Shown here in pieces: positions 1 to 8,288 of a stretch of DNA of 64,000 nucleotides. The position numbers were made by a program, and so were the translations under genes. The DNA lies in contig NZ_PPRF01000017.1 of NCBI RefSeq assembly GCF_002902145.1, forward strand, positions 62,001 to 126,000, written 5' to 3'. Source of the stretch: Staphylococcus rostri. Lineage in GTDB: Bacteria; Bacillota; Bacilli; Staphylococcales; Staphylococcaceae. Under the pieces are notes generated by a model. That model was not told the origin of the DNA. It was given only the letters and a program-made list of their open reading frames with translations, and searched no databases. Positions within the stretch are counted from its first letter, which is position 1. The number at the start of each line of letters is the position of its first letter.

Positions 1-125
1 GGGAGGATGGCTACCATATGTACGTTTTCAGCTTTTTAAACCAAGCAGATCCAGGTTCTTATACAATTGTAACAGTTGATAAAACAGGACAACCTAAAAT
101 TGTAGATCCTGCTTATCGTCAATAA
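1..125 (+). CDS. 3' end of an unidentified protein (partial)
   Basis: An open frame enters from the left edge and ends with TAA at 123-125, giving about 40 residues that finish in VDPAYRQ. The frame contains no internal stop, uses codons like the neighbouring genes and is followed at once by a strong terminator, so it is very probably the tail of a real gene. The visible stretch is mixed polar and hydrophobic (HMYVFSFLNQADPGSYTIV) and looks like strands of a small soluble or secreted domain. I do not recognise the family, and no function is proposed. Confidence 0.6.
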   Translation, partial: EDGYHMYVFSFLNQADPGSYTIVTVDKTGQPKIVDPAYRQ

Positions 126-133
126 TCAAATAG

Positions 134-166
134 AAGGATTGGGGTTATTTTGCCCCAGTCCTTTTG
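134..166 (+). terminator. Rho-independent terminator of the left-edge gene
   Basis: AAGGATTGGGG (134-144) pairs with CCCCAGTCCTT through one G-T wobble, with an 8-base loop, and is followed by a T-rich run. Confidence 0.8.
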
Positions 167-409
167 TATTTCACTGAGTTAAGAAAGGCAGCGGTAACCA
201 TGAAGTATGAATGTACATTAACAAATTTCACTTAGGATGGAAATAAAATTTTGAATTGTTTTGAAAAAAGTGGTAGTTTGGTAAAATGAAATATCAGTTC
301 CTATACGTTTAAATTAAGTATGATTCATTATGTAATTTTATCTTTTATACATATTAAAAAAATTTACGATAACATATTGATTTGCCAATTAATACGTGGT
401 ATATTTTTC

Positions 410-427
410 ATGTGAAATAAATCACAA
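410..427 (+). promoter_or_regulatory. Rex-like operator upstream of lctP
   Basis: The 18-mer ATGTGAAATAAATCACAA matches the Rex consensus TTGTGAA-W4-TTCACAA at 16 of 18 positions and lies about 50 bases before lctP. Rex represses fermentative genes, lctP included, in S. aureus when NADH is low (established knowledge). The rest of the 126-470 gap holds only the upstream terminator and AT-rich sequence where I can define no other site. Confidence 0.7.
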
Positions 428-479
428 TTTATTTTTATTTCATCAGTAAGTAAATAAATATTAAAGGAAGATGAAAGAG

Positions 480-2084
480 ATGTTAGTACATTCATTTGAT
501 CCATTCCAAAATCTTGCTCTGTCTGCAGTAGTGGCAAGTATTCCGATCATTTTATTTTTACTCTGCTTAACAGTGTTCAAGATGAAAGGGATTTATGCAG
601 CACTTACAACATTAGTAGTTACAATCGTAATCGCGTTGTTCGTGTTCAAGTTACCAGTGGGGATTGCATCTGGTGGCGTTATCGAAGGTTTTTATCAAGG
701 TATTTTACCAATCGGCTTTATCGTAATGATGGCAGTTTGGTTGTATAAAGTAACAGTTGCGACAGGTCAGTTCGCAGTGATTCAAGATAGTATCACGACA
801 ATTTCCGAAGACCAACGTATCCAATTGTTATTAATCGGTTTCTGTTTTAACTGTTTCTTAGAAGGTGTAGCAGGATTCGGTGTACCGATCGCAATTTGTG
901 CGGTATTACTTACACAATTAGGCTTTGAACCATTAAAAGCTGCGATGCTTTGCTTAGTAGCGAATGGTGCTGCTGGTGCATACGGTGCAATTGGTTTACC
1001 AGTAGCTGTTATCGATACATTAAGCTTACACGGTAACATTTCAGCACTAGACGTTGCACGTTCTTTAAACTACAGCTTACCGTTTTTAACAATCTTTATT
1101 CCATTCTTATTAATCTTTATTTTAGATGGATTTAAAGGTATTCGTGAAACATTACCAGCTATTTTAGCAACAATCGTTCCTTACGTAGTGTTACAAGTTT
1201 TACTTAGCTACGTTCAAGGTCCAGAATTAATTGATATTTTACCGCCATTAGCGTCAATGGCAACTTTAGCTTTAGTATCTAAACGATTCCAACCTAAAAA
1301 TATCTTCCGCTTGAATGCTGAGGAGCCAAAGGTTGAAACACCACATCATAATGGTAAAGAAATCGTTTATGCTTGGAGCCCATTCATTATTTTAACAGTA
1401 CTTGTACTTATCTGGAGTACGAAATCATTCAAAGGTTTATTCATGGAAGGTGGCGCATTAGAATTTTTAACAGTTCAAATTCCGCTTGCTTTCACAATGA
1501 ATGATGTTTCAGAAAAACCAATTACATTAATTTTTAACTTGTTGAACCAAACAGGTACAGCATTATTAATTGCTGGTATTATTACAGTGATTTTATCTAA
1601 GCAAGTTAATTTCAAACGTGCAGGTCAATTACTTGCAGAAGCGTTCAAAGAATTATGGTTACCAATTTTAACAATCTGTATGATTTTAGCAATCGCTAAG
1701 TTAACAACATACGGTGGTTTAACAGCAGCAATGGGTGAAGGTGTTGCGAAAACAGGTGCAATCTTCCCATTCTTATCACCTATCCTAGGTTGGATTGGCG
1801 TATTTATGACAGGTTCTGTTGTAAATAACAACGCATTATTCGCACCAATTCAAGCATCTGTTGCACCGCAAGTCGGTACAGCTGGCGCATTGTTAGTAGG
1901 TGCCAATACAGCAGGTGGTGCGATTGCGAAATTGATTTCTCCACAATCTATTGCGATTGCAACAGCAGCCGTAAAACAAGTTGGTAAAGAATCAGAACTC
2001 TTGAAGATGACATTAAAATACAGTGCAGGTTTACTCGTAGTTTGGTGTATTTGGATCTTCATCCTATCATTAATTATTAGCTAG
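480..2084 (+). CDS. lctP: L-lactate permease
   Basis: LctP-family permease that moves lactate with protons across the cytoplasmic membrane. The protein is almost entirely membrane segments, roughly 12-14, and carries the family stretches SEDQRIQLLLIGFCFNCFLEG and GAAGAYGAIGLPVAVIDTLS; it is close to staphylococcal LctP in length and sequence. Two in-frame ATGs exist, at 471 and 480. The AAAGGAAG ribosome site at 463-470 touches the first but sits about nine bases before the second, so I use 480 (534 aa). The gene stands alone, between a Rex-like site upstream and a terminator downstream, which fits control by the NADH/NAD ratio. Lactate uptake pairs naturally with the respiratory mqo gene 4 kb away. 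Confidence 0.95.
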   Translation: MLVHSFDPFQNLALSAVVASIPIILFLLCLTVFKMKGIYAALTTLVVTIVIALFVFKLPVGIASGGVIEGFYQGILPIGFIVMMAVWLYKVTVATGQFAVIQDSITTISEDQRIQLLLIGFCFNCFLEGVAGFGVPIAICAVLLTQLGFEPLKAAMLCLVANGAAGAYGAIGLPVAVIDTLSLHGNISALDVARSLNYSLPFLTIFIPFLLIFILDGFKGIRETLPAILATIVPYVVLQVLLSYVQGPELIDILPPLASMATLALVSKRFQPKNIFRLNAEEPKVETPHHNGKEIVYAWSPFIILTVLVLIWSTKSFKGLFMEGGALEFLTVQIPLAFTMNDVSEKPITLIFNLLNQTGTALLIAGIITVILSKQVNFKRAGQLLAEAFKELWLPILTICMILAIAKLTTYGGLTAAMGEGVAKTGAIFPFLSPILGWIGVFMTGSVVNNNALFAPIQASVAPQVGTAGALLVGANTAGGAIAKLISPQSIAIATAAVKQVGKESELLKMTLKYSAGLLVVWCIWIFILSLIIS

Positions 2085-2104
2085 TCATAAGCGAATATAT
2101 AGAG

Positions 2105-2149
2105 AAAAGCGTATGTGTTTCCTAGTATTAGGGAGTGCGTACGCTTTTT
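2105..2149 (+). terminator. Terminator of lctP
   Basis: AAAAGCGTATG (2105-2115) pairs with CGTACGCTTTT (2138-2148), followed by a T run. It is the first of several hairpins in a row downstream of lctP. Confidence 0.85.
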
Positions 2150-2157
2150 GTATTGGA

Positions 2158-2202
2158 GTGGGACAGGCATATCATTTATCGGAAAAGATTCCGTTGTCCC
2201 AC
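2158..2202. repeat. Dispersed intergenic hairpin repeat, copy 1
   Basis: GTGGGACA (2158-2165) pairs with TGTCCCAC (2195-2202); the inner part contains AAAGATTCCGTTG. The same framework (GGGAC, GATTCC, TTGTCCCAC) recurs at several other gene ends in the window. Confidence 0.7.
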
Positions 2203-2207
2203 CCAAA

Positions 2208-2247
2208 AAAAGCACGTATTCCTGCATGATGAGGTAATACGTGCTTT
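2208..2247. terminator. Second strong hairpin after lctP
   Basis: AAAAGCACGTATT (2208-2220) pairs with AATACGTGCTTT (2236-2247). With A-rich and T-rich flanks it could terminate transcription from either side. Confidence 0.7.
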
Positions 2248-2349
2248 GTCGTTATAAGGCTGTTCAGCTTCTGTGGTGGAAAGATAATTATAAGTACCTA
2301 GTTTTATTTATATTGTAATTCCAGCTGAGTTGAAATAGCTGTCTTCATT

Positions 2350-2387
2350 TAGCGTACAGTCCTTTGTGATTGTGCGCTTTTTGAATA
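2350..2387 (+). terminator. Orphan terminator-like hairpin shared with spdC
   Basis: AGCGTACAGTC pairs with GTGATTGTGCGCT across a short loop and is followed by TTTTT. Nearly the same sequence in the opposite orientation follows spdC (38364-38400). No gene ends just before this copy, so it looks like a leftover or a mobile terminator. Confidence 0.6.
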
Positions 2388-2391
2388 CCAT

Positions 2392-2531
2392 CGTTTCTTG
2401 ATTGCTCGCTTGCCAAGGCGCCTCACTCCAACTAATTTTGGCTTTATTGGAGTTGTTAGTAAGCTTATAAGTGGAAGCCAAAATGGATTTTCCGTTCGGC
2501 TTGTTGCCTTAGGCGTCTCGCAATCGAAACG
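2392..2531. repeat. Large imperfect inverted repeat (about 140 bp)
   Basis: The outer arms CGTTTCTTGATTGCTCG (from 2392) and CGCAATCGAAACG (to 2531) are inverted copies. Inside them lie CTTGCCAAGGCGCC against GTTGCCTTAGGCG, and further in ATTTTGGCTT (2435-2444) against AAGCCAAAAT (2475-2484). The whole could form a cruciform or a long RNA hairpin. It lies directly beyond the 3' end of the transposase; whether it belongs to the insertion or was its target is not known. Confidence 0.65.
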
Positions 2532-2601
2532 ATTTACGCGTTAGCTTCAACACAATACATCGTACTACAGAATGTGTTAGTCAGCCATTACTACGCAAAT
2601 T

Positions 2602-3912
2602 CTAAGCTGCATATCTTACAATACTTTGCTTTTTAGGACGTTGATAAAGCTTAAATATTAAGAGTATACGTGCTTTAAAATTATCGAAGTTTCTGTATCC
2701 ATATGCCGTTCTTTTTATAAGTTTGATTTTATTATTAATCCCTTCAATACCACCATTGTTAAACTGTGGGTGCTCGATTGTTGAACGAATAATGGACGCG
2801 TGTTTTTGGTAGAATCGAACGACACGCCATACGCCGGTTGATACTTTCTTCTTCTCAACATTACGTAGCGTTTCTTTGAATCGTAACCAATCACATTGTT
2901 TCAATGCTTCTCTGAGCTCTTGAACAAGTATATAGACGTTATAAAGCTTCTCATCGAGGTTTAACAGATAATCTAACACATCCCTAGATGTCACATACGT
3001 CTTAAATGACCTTGAACGATAATGCTCATAACTATTGATTTCTTGTCTATTCATTAACAATAGTTTCCAGTGATTTTTAAGTTTTGTGTAGTCTTTAGGG
3101 GTACTATAACGACAACCATTCATAATTGAAACACGGTATTTATTCAATTCTCTATTAAGATGTTGAACGATATGAAATCGATCAAAGATGATAGTCGCAT
3201 TAGGAAACACTTCTTTAATAAAATGAATGTAAGGTTCATACATATCGATTGTAACTGTTTCAACTGCTAATCGTTCTCGACGATCAAAACGATAAAAGTA
3301 TTCTTTCAGGTTATAGATACGTCTATCTTCTAAAATATCTATAATTTGATTGGTTTCATTATTAATAAAGAGAAAACTCATAGCTGTTGTCACATGTTTA
3401 ACGCTCTTAAACTCATCCATAGATATATGACGAGGTAAGCCTGATGAAGGCTTAACAGATAATGATTTGAAAGTCTTTTGAATACATCTATTAACCGTAC
3501 TAGGCGACACACAACAATCAGCCGCAATGTCTTTCTCAGAACGTACTTGTGTGAGCTTGTCTTGAATGGCTAATTTAACACGATTAGAGATAAAGCAATG
3601 TTCATCAACAACATCTGTTTGCGCTGTAAAGGTTTTTTGACAGCACTGACACTTAAAGCGTTGTTTGGCTAGGTTAAAGTATACGATTGATTCTTGTGAA
3701 TTCAATAGCGTTAAACGAGAGACGCGTTTACCGTGTTTATGAATTTGTTTCGAGTCCTTGTTAGTACAATACATACAACTTTCAGGGAGATAAGATAAAG
3801 TACCGTAGATGACTGTAGAAAGCTAACCACGCACTTTCACATCTTCATCAATATGATGTACTTGAATATTTTCATCTTTTATTTTGAGTAGTTTTAAGAT
3901 ATCATTACACAT
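2602..3912 (-). pseudogene. ISL3-family transposase interrupted by a stop codon
   Basis: The downstream 390 residues look like an ISL3-family (IS1181-like) transposase: an N-terminal zinc ribbon (CTNKD...CQCCQKTF), a helix-turn-helix region, and a DDE catalytic core with TIDMYEP, FDRFHIVQ and the final GGIEGINNKIK. Reading further upstream on the minus strand, a frame starting at ATG 3912 (MCNDILKLLKIKDENIQVHH) runs straight into the same protein except for a TAG at 3825-3823, codon 30, inside VRG*LSTVIYG, where family members would be expected to have a sense codon. With that codon restored the protein would be 436 aa, about the normal family length. Restart at the Met at 3774 would remove part of the first zinc-ribbon region. 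The element is probably dead. Terminal inverted repeats were not resolved; GGCTAAACCC near 3955 is a candidate left end. Confidence 0.85.
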
Positions 3913-3990
3913 AGGCGCATCATGTCTCCTTTAATTTGGGTTTAGCCACTTAAAATTATAGAGGCATGAGCGCTTTTTGCATATAAAAAA

Positions 3991-4025
3991 GAAAAAGGCG
4001 GAATGGCTATTCATGCCATCCCACC
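3991..4025 (-). terminator. Terminator of the glycosyltransferase gene
   Basis: Read on the minus strand, GGTGGGATGGC pairs with GCCATTCCGCC and is followed by TTTTTC. It lies 20 bases past the stop of the glycosyltransferase gene. Confidence 0.8.
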
Positions 4026-4044
4026 ACAAAAGATGTAGAACCCG

Positions 4045-5217
4045 TTATAAACGCTGTTCAAGTGTTTGCAGCATTTTATTGAAGTGATAATAGGTGTTTT
4101 CTGGTGCGTGTTCCGCAACGGTCTTATATCCGGCTGTACGTAAGGTTTTAAGACGTTGACTAGGTGTGTTTTGTATGACATCTAGCAGTTGTAAACCAAG
4201 TTTTTCGGCATTCCCGTATGGAACGAGAAAGCCATTTTCACCATGGCGAATTAACGATGTAGGTCCAACATTATCATCAAAACTAACGACGATGCTACCT
4301 TGATTCATAGCTTCTAGTATCATCAAATCGAAACCTTCATTACGAGACGGGATGCACGTTACTTTACTTTCTGCAAGATATGTACTCAGTTGTTGTGTTG
4401 TGGGACGGAGAAAAATCAAATCTTGTAAGCGTAAATACATAATGGTTTGCGAGAGTGCTTCTTTCTCTTGACCATCTCCAAATATTTGAACAGTATAGCC
4501 TTCTTCGCGTAAATCATCTTGAACGGCATAAACTGCTTCTATCAGTAGATCAAATCCCTTTTCGTACTCAAAGCGTCCAGCAGCTGTTATTTGATTTTTC
4601 TTCATCATATTATAGCGTTTTTCGGCTATCATATTTGGAACAACAAACACGGGTGTGTGTGGTAGCACTTGTTGGTACTGCGTTTTGTCCTGTGATGTAA
4701 GTGTTGTGAGGGCGTCTAAATGTGCATAATAACGAATGATTTCGTCACGGTATGCTTTGTTATGTGCTGTATAGTTCATATGCTCCATGCCGATTCGCCA
4801 CTGCTGTGGCCTCGCATAACGCGCAATTAAGATGTTGAGGCTTGCACGCGTACCAATAAGGACATCTGCTGACTCTTGCTGAATCGCACGCAATAACTTA
4901 CGTTCAATGTAACTCGAGTATTGGCGATAGCATGGCTCGTGTTTGGTAAGATAGTGAGGTTTCAGTAAAGGTGTAAACTTACGGATTCGATTAGCAAATA
5001 GTGGAATCATATTGCGTACTTTCAATTGATAGTCTACAAGTGATACCACTTTTACTCGGGAATCCAATTCAAAATACGGCTGACTTTGTGATTGGAAGAC
5101 CGAAATAATTTTGACTTTATGACCTTCTTTTACAAGTTCGTTAGCTAAGTTACTGACTGTTTTGACTGTGCCCCCCATCGCATAAATGTTGTGCATTAAG
5201 AATGTGATTGATTTCAT
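4045..5217 (-). CDS. GT4-family glycosyltransferase
   Basis: A 390-residue retaining glycosyltransferase of the GT-B fold, family 4. The N-terminal Rossmann half opens with ITFLMHNIYAMGGTVKTVSNLANEL, the acceptor-side glycine motif typical of the family. The C-terminal half has AAGRFEYEKGFDLLIEAV, QIFGDGQEKEAL and the nucleotide-sugar site PSRNEGFDLMILEAMNQG, with the EGF...E pair in place. There are no membrane segments, so it probably works at the inner face of the membrane on an envelope polymer or a secreted protein, like teichoic-acid or Sdr glycosyltransferases; the substrate cannot be told from the sequence. The start at 5217 has a GAGGGATG ribosome site. It is a single-gene unit with its own terminator, next to a broken insertion sequence and a secreted protease, which suggests an accessory locus. 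Confidence 0.85.
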   Translation of the reverse strand: MKSITFLMHNIYAMGGTVKTVSNLANELVKEGHKVKIISVFQSQSQPYFELDSRVKVVSLVDYQLKVRNMIPLFANRIRKFTPLLKPHYLTKHEPCYRQYSSYIERKLLRAIQQESADVLIGTRASLNILIARYARPQQWRIGMEHMNYTAHNKAYRDEIIRYYAHLDALTTLTSQDKTQYQQVLPHTPVFVVPNMIAEKRYNMMKKNQITAAGRFEYEKGFDLLIEAVYAVQDDLREEGYTVQIFGDGQEKEALSQTIMYLRLQDLIFLRPTTQQLSTYLAESKVTCIPSRNEGFDLMILEAMNQGSIVVSFDDNVGPTSLIRHGENGFLVPYGNAEKLGLQLLDVIQNTPSQRLKTLRTAGYKTVAEHAPENTYYHFNKMLQTLEQRL

Positions 5218-5501
5218 GATGCATCCCTCAATTTGCCTCTTTTAGCTCATTATAGCATTGATAATATGGCTAGAGAACTGAATGACTTTTGAGAATTTAG
5301 ATTGAAGAGATGCTAATATTTATTACCAGTTTAATATAATTTATTGTCCTACACATTCTTCTAGTATATACTATTTTGTAATAGTGTAAAAAGTGTTTTC
5401 TTGATGTAGGTGGTGACTCGGATATTAAGGGTATAAAGATTTAGAGTTATAAAAGGGGAAGTGCTTTGGAATCAATATAAATCTAATAGGTGTGAAGTAT
5501 T

Positions 5502-6356
5502 TTGAAAGTAATAGTAAAAATAGTTCTTATTTCATTAATATTTATTAACGTTTTGATTTTGCCAGCATATGCAGATTCATACCTGGACAAAAGTATTACG
5601 CTTAAAGAGTCAGGTGTTGTTGAAGCGCATCATATGGTTCAAAAAATCCCTAATAATGAGATTAGTATTGAAAGCGTTAAAAATATAGATACCGTAAAAA
5701 GTGCGGTTGGAACACTTCAAAACACCAAAAACAAATTTTATGGAACAGCTTTTGCAATAGATGATTATACGTTAATAACAAACAATCACGTGGTTGAAGA
5801 AAATTTTGGTATTGCGAAAGAACCGAAATATCATCCTGAAAAGCCTGAGAATTTAATATTTAGTCCGTCAAGAAATGGGGATAAAAGACCTTATCAATTT
5901 ACTATTAAAGATGTAAAAATGATTAAAGGTGCTGATGTAGCTATTTTACACACAAATAAAAAGTTATCATCCTATATTACACCTTTAAAATTAGCTAATA
6001 TACAAGACTTACCGCATTTGAAATTTAAAGATAATATTACAGTTTTGGGTTATCCAGCTAAAGGGTATTTACCTGAGTTGTTCTCTAAAGATTTAAAATA
6101 TACGATGTATGCGTCTAAAGGTTATTACTTAATGAAAGCTAAGTCGATTGATCCACAATTTTATATTAAGTCAATTGTTCGAAAAGGGTCTTCTGGGTCT
6201 CCTATTTTAAATAGTGAAAATGAAGTTATTGGTATCATTATGGATGGGTCAAATAACGTAAATGCAAGCCTTACTGTACGCAGTAAAAATGAATTAGCAT
6301 ATGTTTTTGAATTATCAGGCTATGTCAGAGAACAGATTGAAAAAGAAAGATACTAA
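5502..6356 (+). CDS. Secreted V8/exfoliative-toxin-family serine protease
   Basis: A 284-residue secreted serine protease of family S1B. Residues 1-24 form a signal peptide ending PAYA. The triad is His96 (TNNHVV), Asp145 (GADVAIL) and Ser231 (GSSGSP). Spacing and side motifs (SPSRNGD...PYQFTIKDV, VLGYPAKG, C-terminal SGYVREQIEKE) resemble exfoliative toxins more than V8 protease as I recall them (SFRPS, ELIGYP, GNYVKRIINEKN). The residues that give Glu specificity in that family, Thr190 and His213 in ETA numbering, appear replaced by Val226 and Ile246, so a different P1 preference is likely. The start is TTG at 5502 behind a weak ribosome site; no ATG fits the signal peptide. It is a single gene with a terminator after it. 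Calling it a toxin would be inference. Confidence 0.85.
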   Translation: MKVIVKIVLISLIFINVLILPAYADSYLDKSITLKESGVVEAHHMVQKIPNNEISIESVKNIDTVKSAVGTLQNTKNKFYGTAFAIDDYTLITNNHVVEENFGIAKEPKYHPEKPENLIFSPSRNGDKRPYQFTIKDVKMIKGADVAILHTNKKLSSYITPLKLANIQDLPHLKFKDNITVLGYPAKGYLPELFSKDLKYTMYASKGYYLMKAKSIDPQFYIKSIVRKGSSGSPILNSENEVIGIIMDGSNNVNASLTVRSKNELAYVFELSGYVREQIEKERY

Positions 6357-6373
6357 AAACTCATATACAAAAT

Positions 6374-6415
6374 AAATGCATCCCAATGACCACAAATAAG
6401 GGATGCATTTTGTTT
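6374..6415 (+). terminator. Terminator of the protease gene
   Basis: AAATGCATCCC pairs with GGGATGCATTT and is followed by TGTTTG, just after the protease stop codon. Confidence 0.8.
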
Positions 6416-6466
6416 GATTGAATGATTGGAATTTAAGTTACATGATGGATTGATTGAATTTTTATG

Positions 6467-6482
6467 ACGTAAGCGCTTTTTT
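6467..6482 (+). promoter_or_regulatory. cre-like site upstream of mqo
   Basis: ACGTAAGCGCTTTTTT resembles the CcpA site WTGNAARCGNWWWCA with a few mismatches. It lies about 235 bases before mqo, so a role in carbon-catabolite control is possible but not certain. The 6357-6715 gap also holds the protease terminator and a dispersed hairpin repeat. Confidence 0.35.
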
Positions 6483-6630
6483 CTTATTCTTTTTAGCGTT
6501 ATAATTGAGATATTAAGATATTTTACAATTCAATAGCACAAAGGGTTATAAAGAGGCACATGAACGATGTGATGTTTCAAAAGGGATGATAGGCAGCAGT
6601 AGCGAAAAGAGTATGTTATATACTATTTTT

Positions 6631-6679
6631 GTCGGGGGAACAACGAATCTTTTGGATGCGCAAATTTTTGTGTCACGAC
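6631..6679. repeat. Dispersed intergenic hairpin repeat, degenerate copy
   Basis: GTCGGGGGAACAACGAATC followed by TTTTGGATGCGCAAATT and GTGTCACGAC follows the same pattern as the better copies at 50225 and 52589, with weaker pairing. Confidence 0.5.
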
Positions 6680-6715
6680 CAAATATGAACAAACGAAAAG
6701 GGGGACTGGATTGTT

Positions 6716-8209
6716 ATGAATAACCTACATAACAAGACAGATGTTGTACTCATCGGTGGCGGTATTATGAGTGCGACGCTAGGCATGTTGTTGAAAGAAG
6801 TACAACCAGATTGGGAGATTAGTATTTTTGAACGTCTTGGTAAATGTGCTGAGGAAAGTTCAAATGCTTGGAATAATGCGGGGACAGGGCACTCTGCATT
6901 ATGTGAGCTGAACTATACGAAAGAACAAGCGGATGGTTCAATTGATATTACGAAGGCGATTCATATCAACGAACAATTCCAAGTATCGAAGCAGTTTTGG
7001 GCGCATTTAGTTAAAACGGGTCAACTACCTGAGCCGGAAAAATTTATACGTTCAGTGCCGCATATGAGTTTTGTAATGGGGACAGACAATGTGCGATTTT
7101 TAAAGGCGCGCGTGGAAGCGTTAAAAGACAACAACCTGTTTAAAAATATGACGATTTCAGATGAACCGGACACATTGAAACAATGGGTGCCGCTTATGAT
7201 GGAAGGTCGTCAAAATTTAACAACACCGATTGCAGCAACACGTGACCACTCAGGTACAGACGTGAACTTTGGTACGTTGACAGGGCAGTTACTCAACCGT
7301 ATTGAAGAACGTGACGCTGGCGTTTATTACGAGCATGAAGTGTTAGACTTGAAACAAAACAAAGACAAAACATGGACGGTTAAAATCCGCGATATTCGAG
7401 AAGACAAAGTATTTACAGTCGTTTCTAAGTTTGTGTTTATCGGTGCAGGCGGCGCAAGTTTGCCGTTACTTCAAAAAACAGGTGTGCCGGAATCTAAACA
7501 TATCGGTGGTTTCCCGGTAAGTGGTCTGTTCTTAGTATGTAAAAATCCTGATGTTGTTGAGAAACACCATGCGAAAGTGTATGGTAAGGCAAAAGTAGGC
7601 GCACCGCCAATGTCAGTACCACACTTAGATACACGTTATATCGATGGTGAACGTACATTATTATTCGGACCATTCGCTGGCTTCTCACCAAAGTTTTTAA
7701 AACAAGGATCATATTTCGATCTCATCAAGTCTGTGAAGCCTAACAACTTACTGACGATGCTTGCGGCAGGTGCGAAAGAAATGCCACTCACAAAATACTT
7801 AGTGCAACAACTGATGTTATCTAACGATGAACGTATGGATGACTTACGTGAATTCGTACCAAATGCCAAAAATGAAGATTGGCGCGTTGTTGTCGCTGGT
7901 CAACGTGTACAAGTGATTAAAGATACCGACAAAGGCAAAGGAACGTTACAATTCGGTACAGAAGTCATCACGACACAAGACGGTACGCTTGCTGCGCTAC
8001 TCGGTGCATCACCAGGTGCGTCTACAGCTGTACCAGTCATGTTAGACGTGTTACAACGTGCATTTGGAAGCGAATTCCCACAATGGGAAGCAAAAATCAA
8101 AGAAATGATTCCGTCATTCGGCAAAAAGCTGAGCGATGAAGATGCATTATACGAAAAAGTTAATGCAGATGTTGTGAAATATTTGCAACTTAATCCAGAA
8201 AGTAAATAA
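6716..8209 (+). CDS. mqo: Malate:quinone oxidoreductase
   Basis: A membrane-associated FAD enzyme that oxidises L-malate to oxaloacetate and passes the electrons to menaquinone, replacing or assisting soluble malate dehydrogenase in the TCA cycle. The 497-residue protein has the family's usual length. It begins with the FAD-binding Rossmann motif [14 protein letters not shown], and carries the Mqo signatures [44 protein letters not shown] and [15 protein letters not shown]. The ATG at 6716 follows a GGGGG-type ribosome site. It stands alone and meets hssS tail to tail over a shared bidirectional terminator. S. aureus also has mqo next to lctP, so the pair is a conserved lactate/malate respiratory neighbourhood here split by the accessory genes. 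Confidence 0.96.
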   Translation: MNNLHNKTDVVLIGGGIMSATLGMLLKEVQPDWEISIFERLGKCAEESSNAWNNAGTGHSALCELNYTKEQADGSIDITKAIHINEQFQVSKQFWAHLVKTGQLPEPEKFIRSVPHMSFVMGTDNVRFLKARVEALKDNNLFKNMTISDEPDTLKQWVPLMMEGRQNLTTPIAATRDHSGTDVNFGTLTGQLLNRIEERDAGVYYEHEVLDLKQNKDKTWTVKIRDIREDKVFTVVSKFVFIGAGGASLPLLQKTGVPESKHIGGFPVSGLFLVCKNPDVVEKHHAKVYGKAKVGAPPMSVPHLDTRYIDGERTLLFGPFAGFSPKFLKQGSYFDLIKSVKPNNLLTMLAAGAKEMPLTKYLVQQLMLSNDERMDDLREFVPNAKNEDWRVVVAGQRVQVIKDTDKGKGTLQFGTEVITTQDGTLAALLGASPGASTAVPVMLDVLQRAFGSEFPQWEAKIKEMIPSFGKKLSDEDALYEKVNADVVKYLQLNPESK

Positions 8210-8213
8210 ACGT

Positions 8214-8287
8214 AAAAGCCATTGGTAAGAAAGGCATCGCAACGCCTATTATAAATAGGTATTGCGCCCTTTACCAATGGCTTTTTT
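8214..8287. terminator. Bidirectional terminator between mqo and hssS
   Basis: AAAAGCCATTGGTAA (8214-8228) pairs with TTACCAATGGCTTTTTT (8271-8287). A second smaller hairpin sits inside. It serves both converging genes. Confidence 0.85.
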
Positions 8288-8288
8288 G

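Noticed and set aside
4045..6356. Pathogenicity island with defined ends around the glycosyltransferase and protease
   Set aside because: No attachment repeats, integrase or composition shift were found; only the broken transposase hints at transfer.
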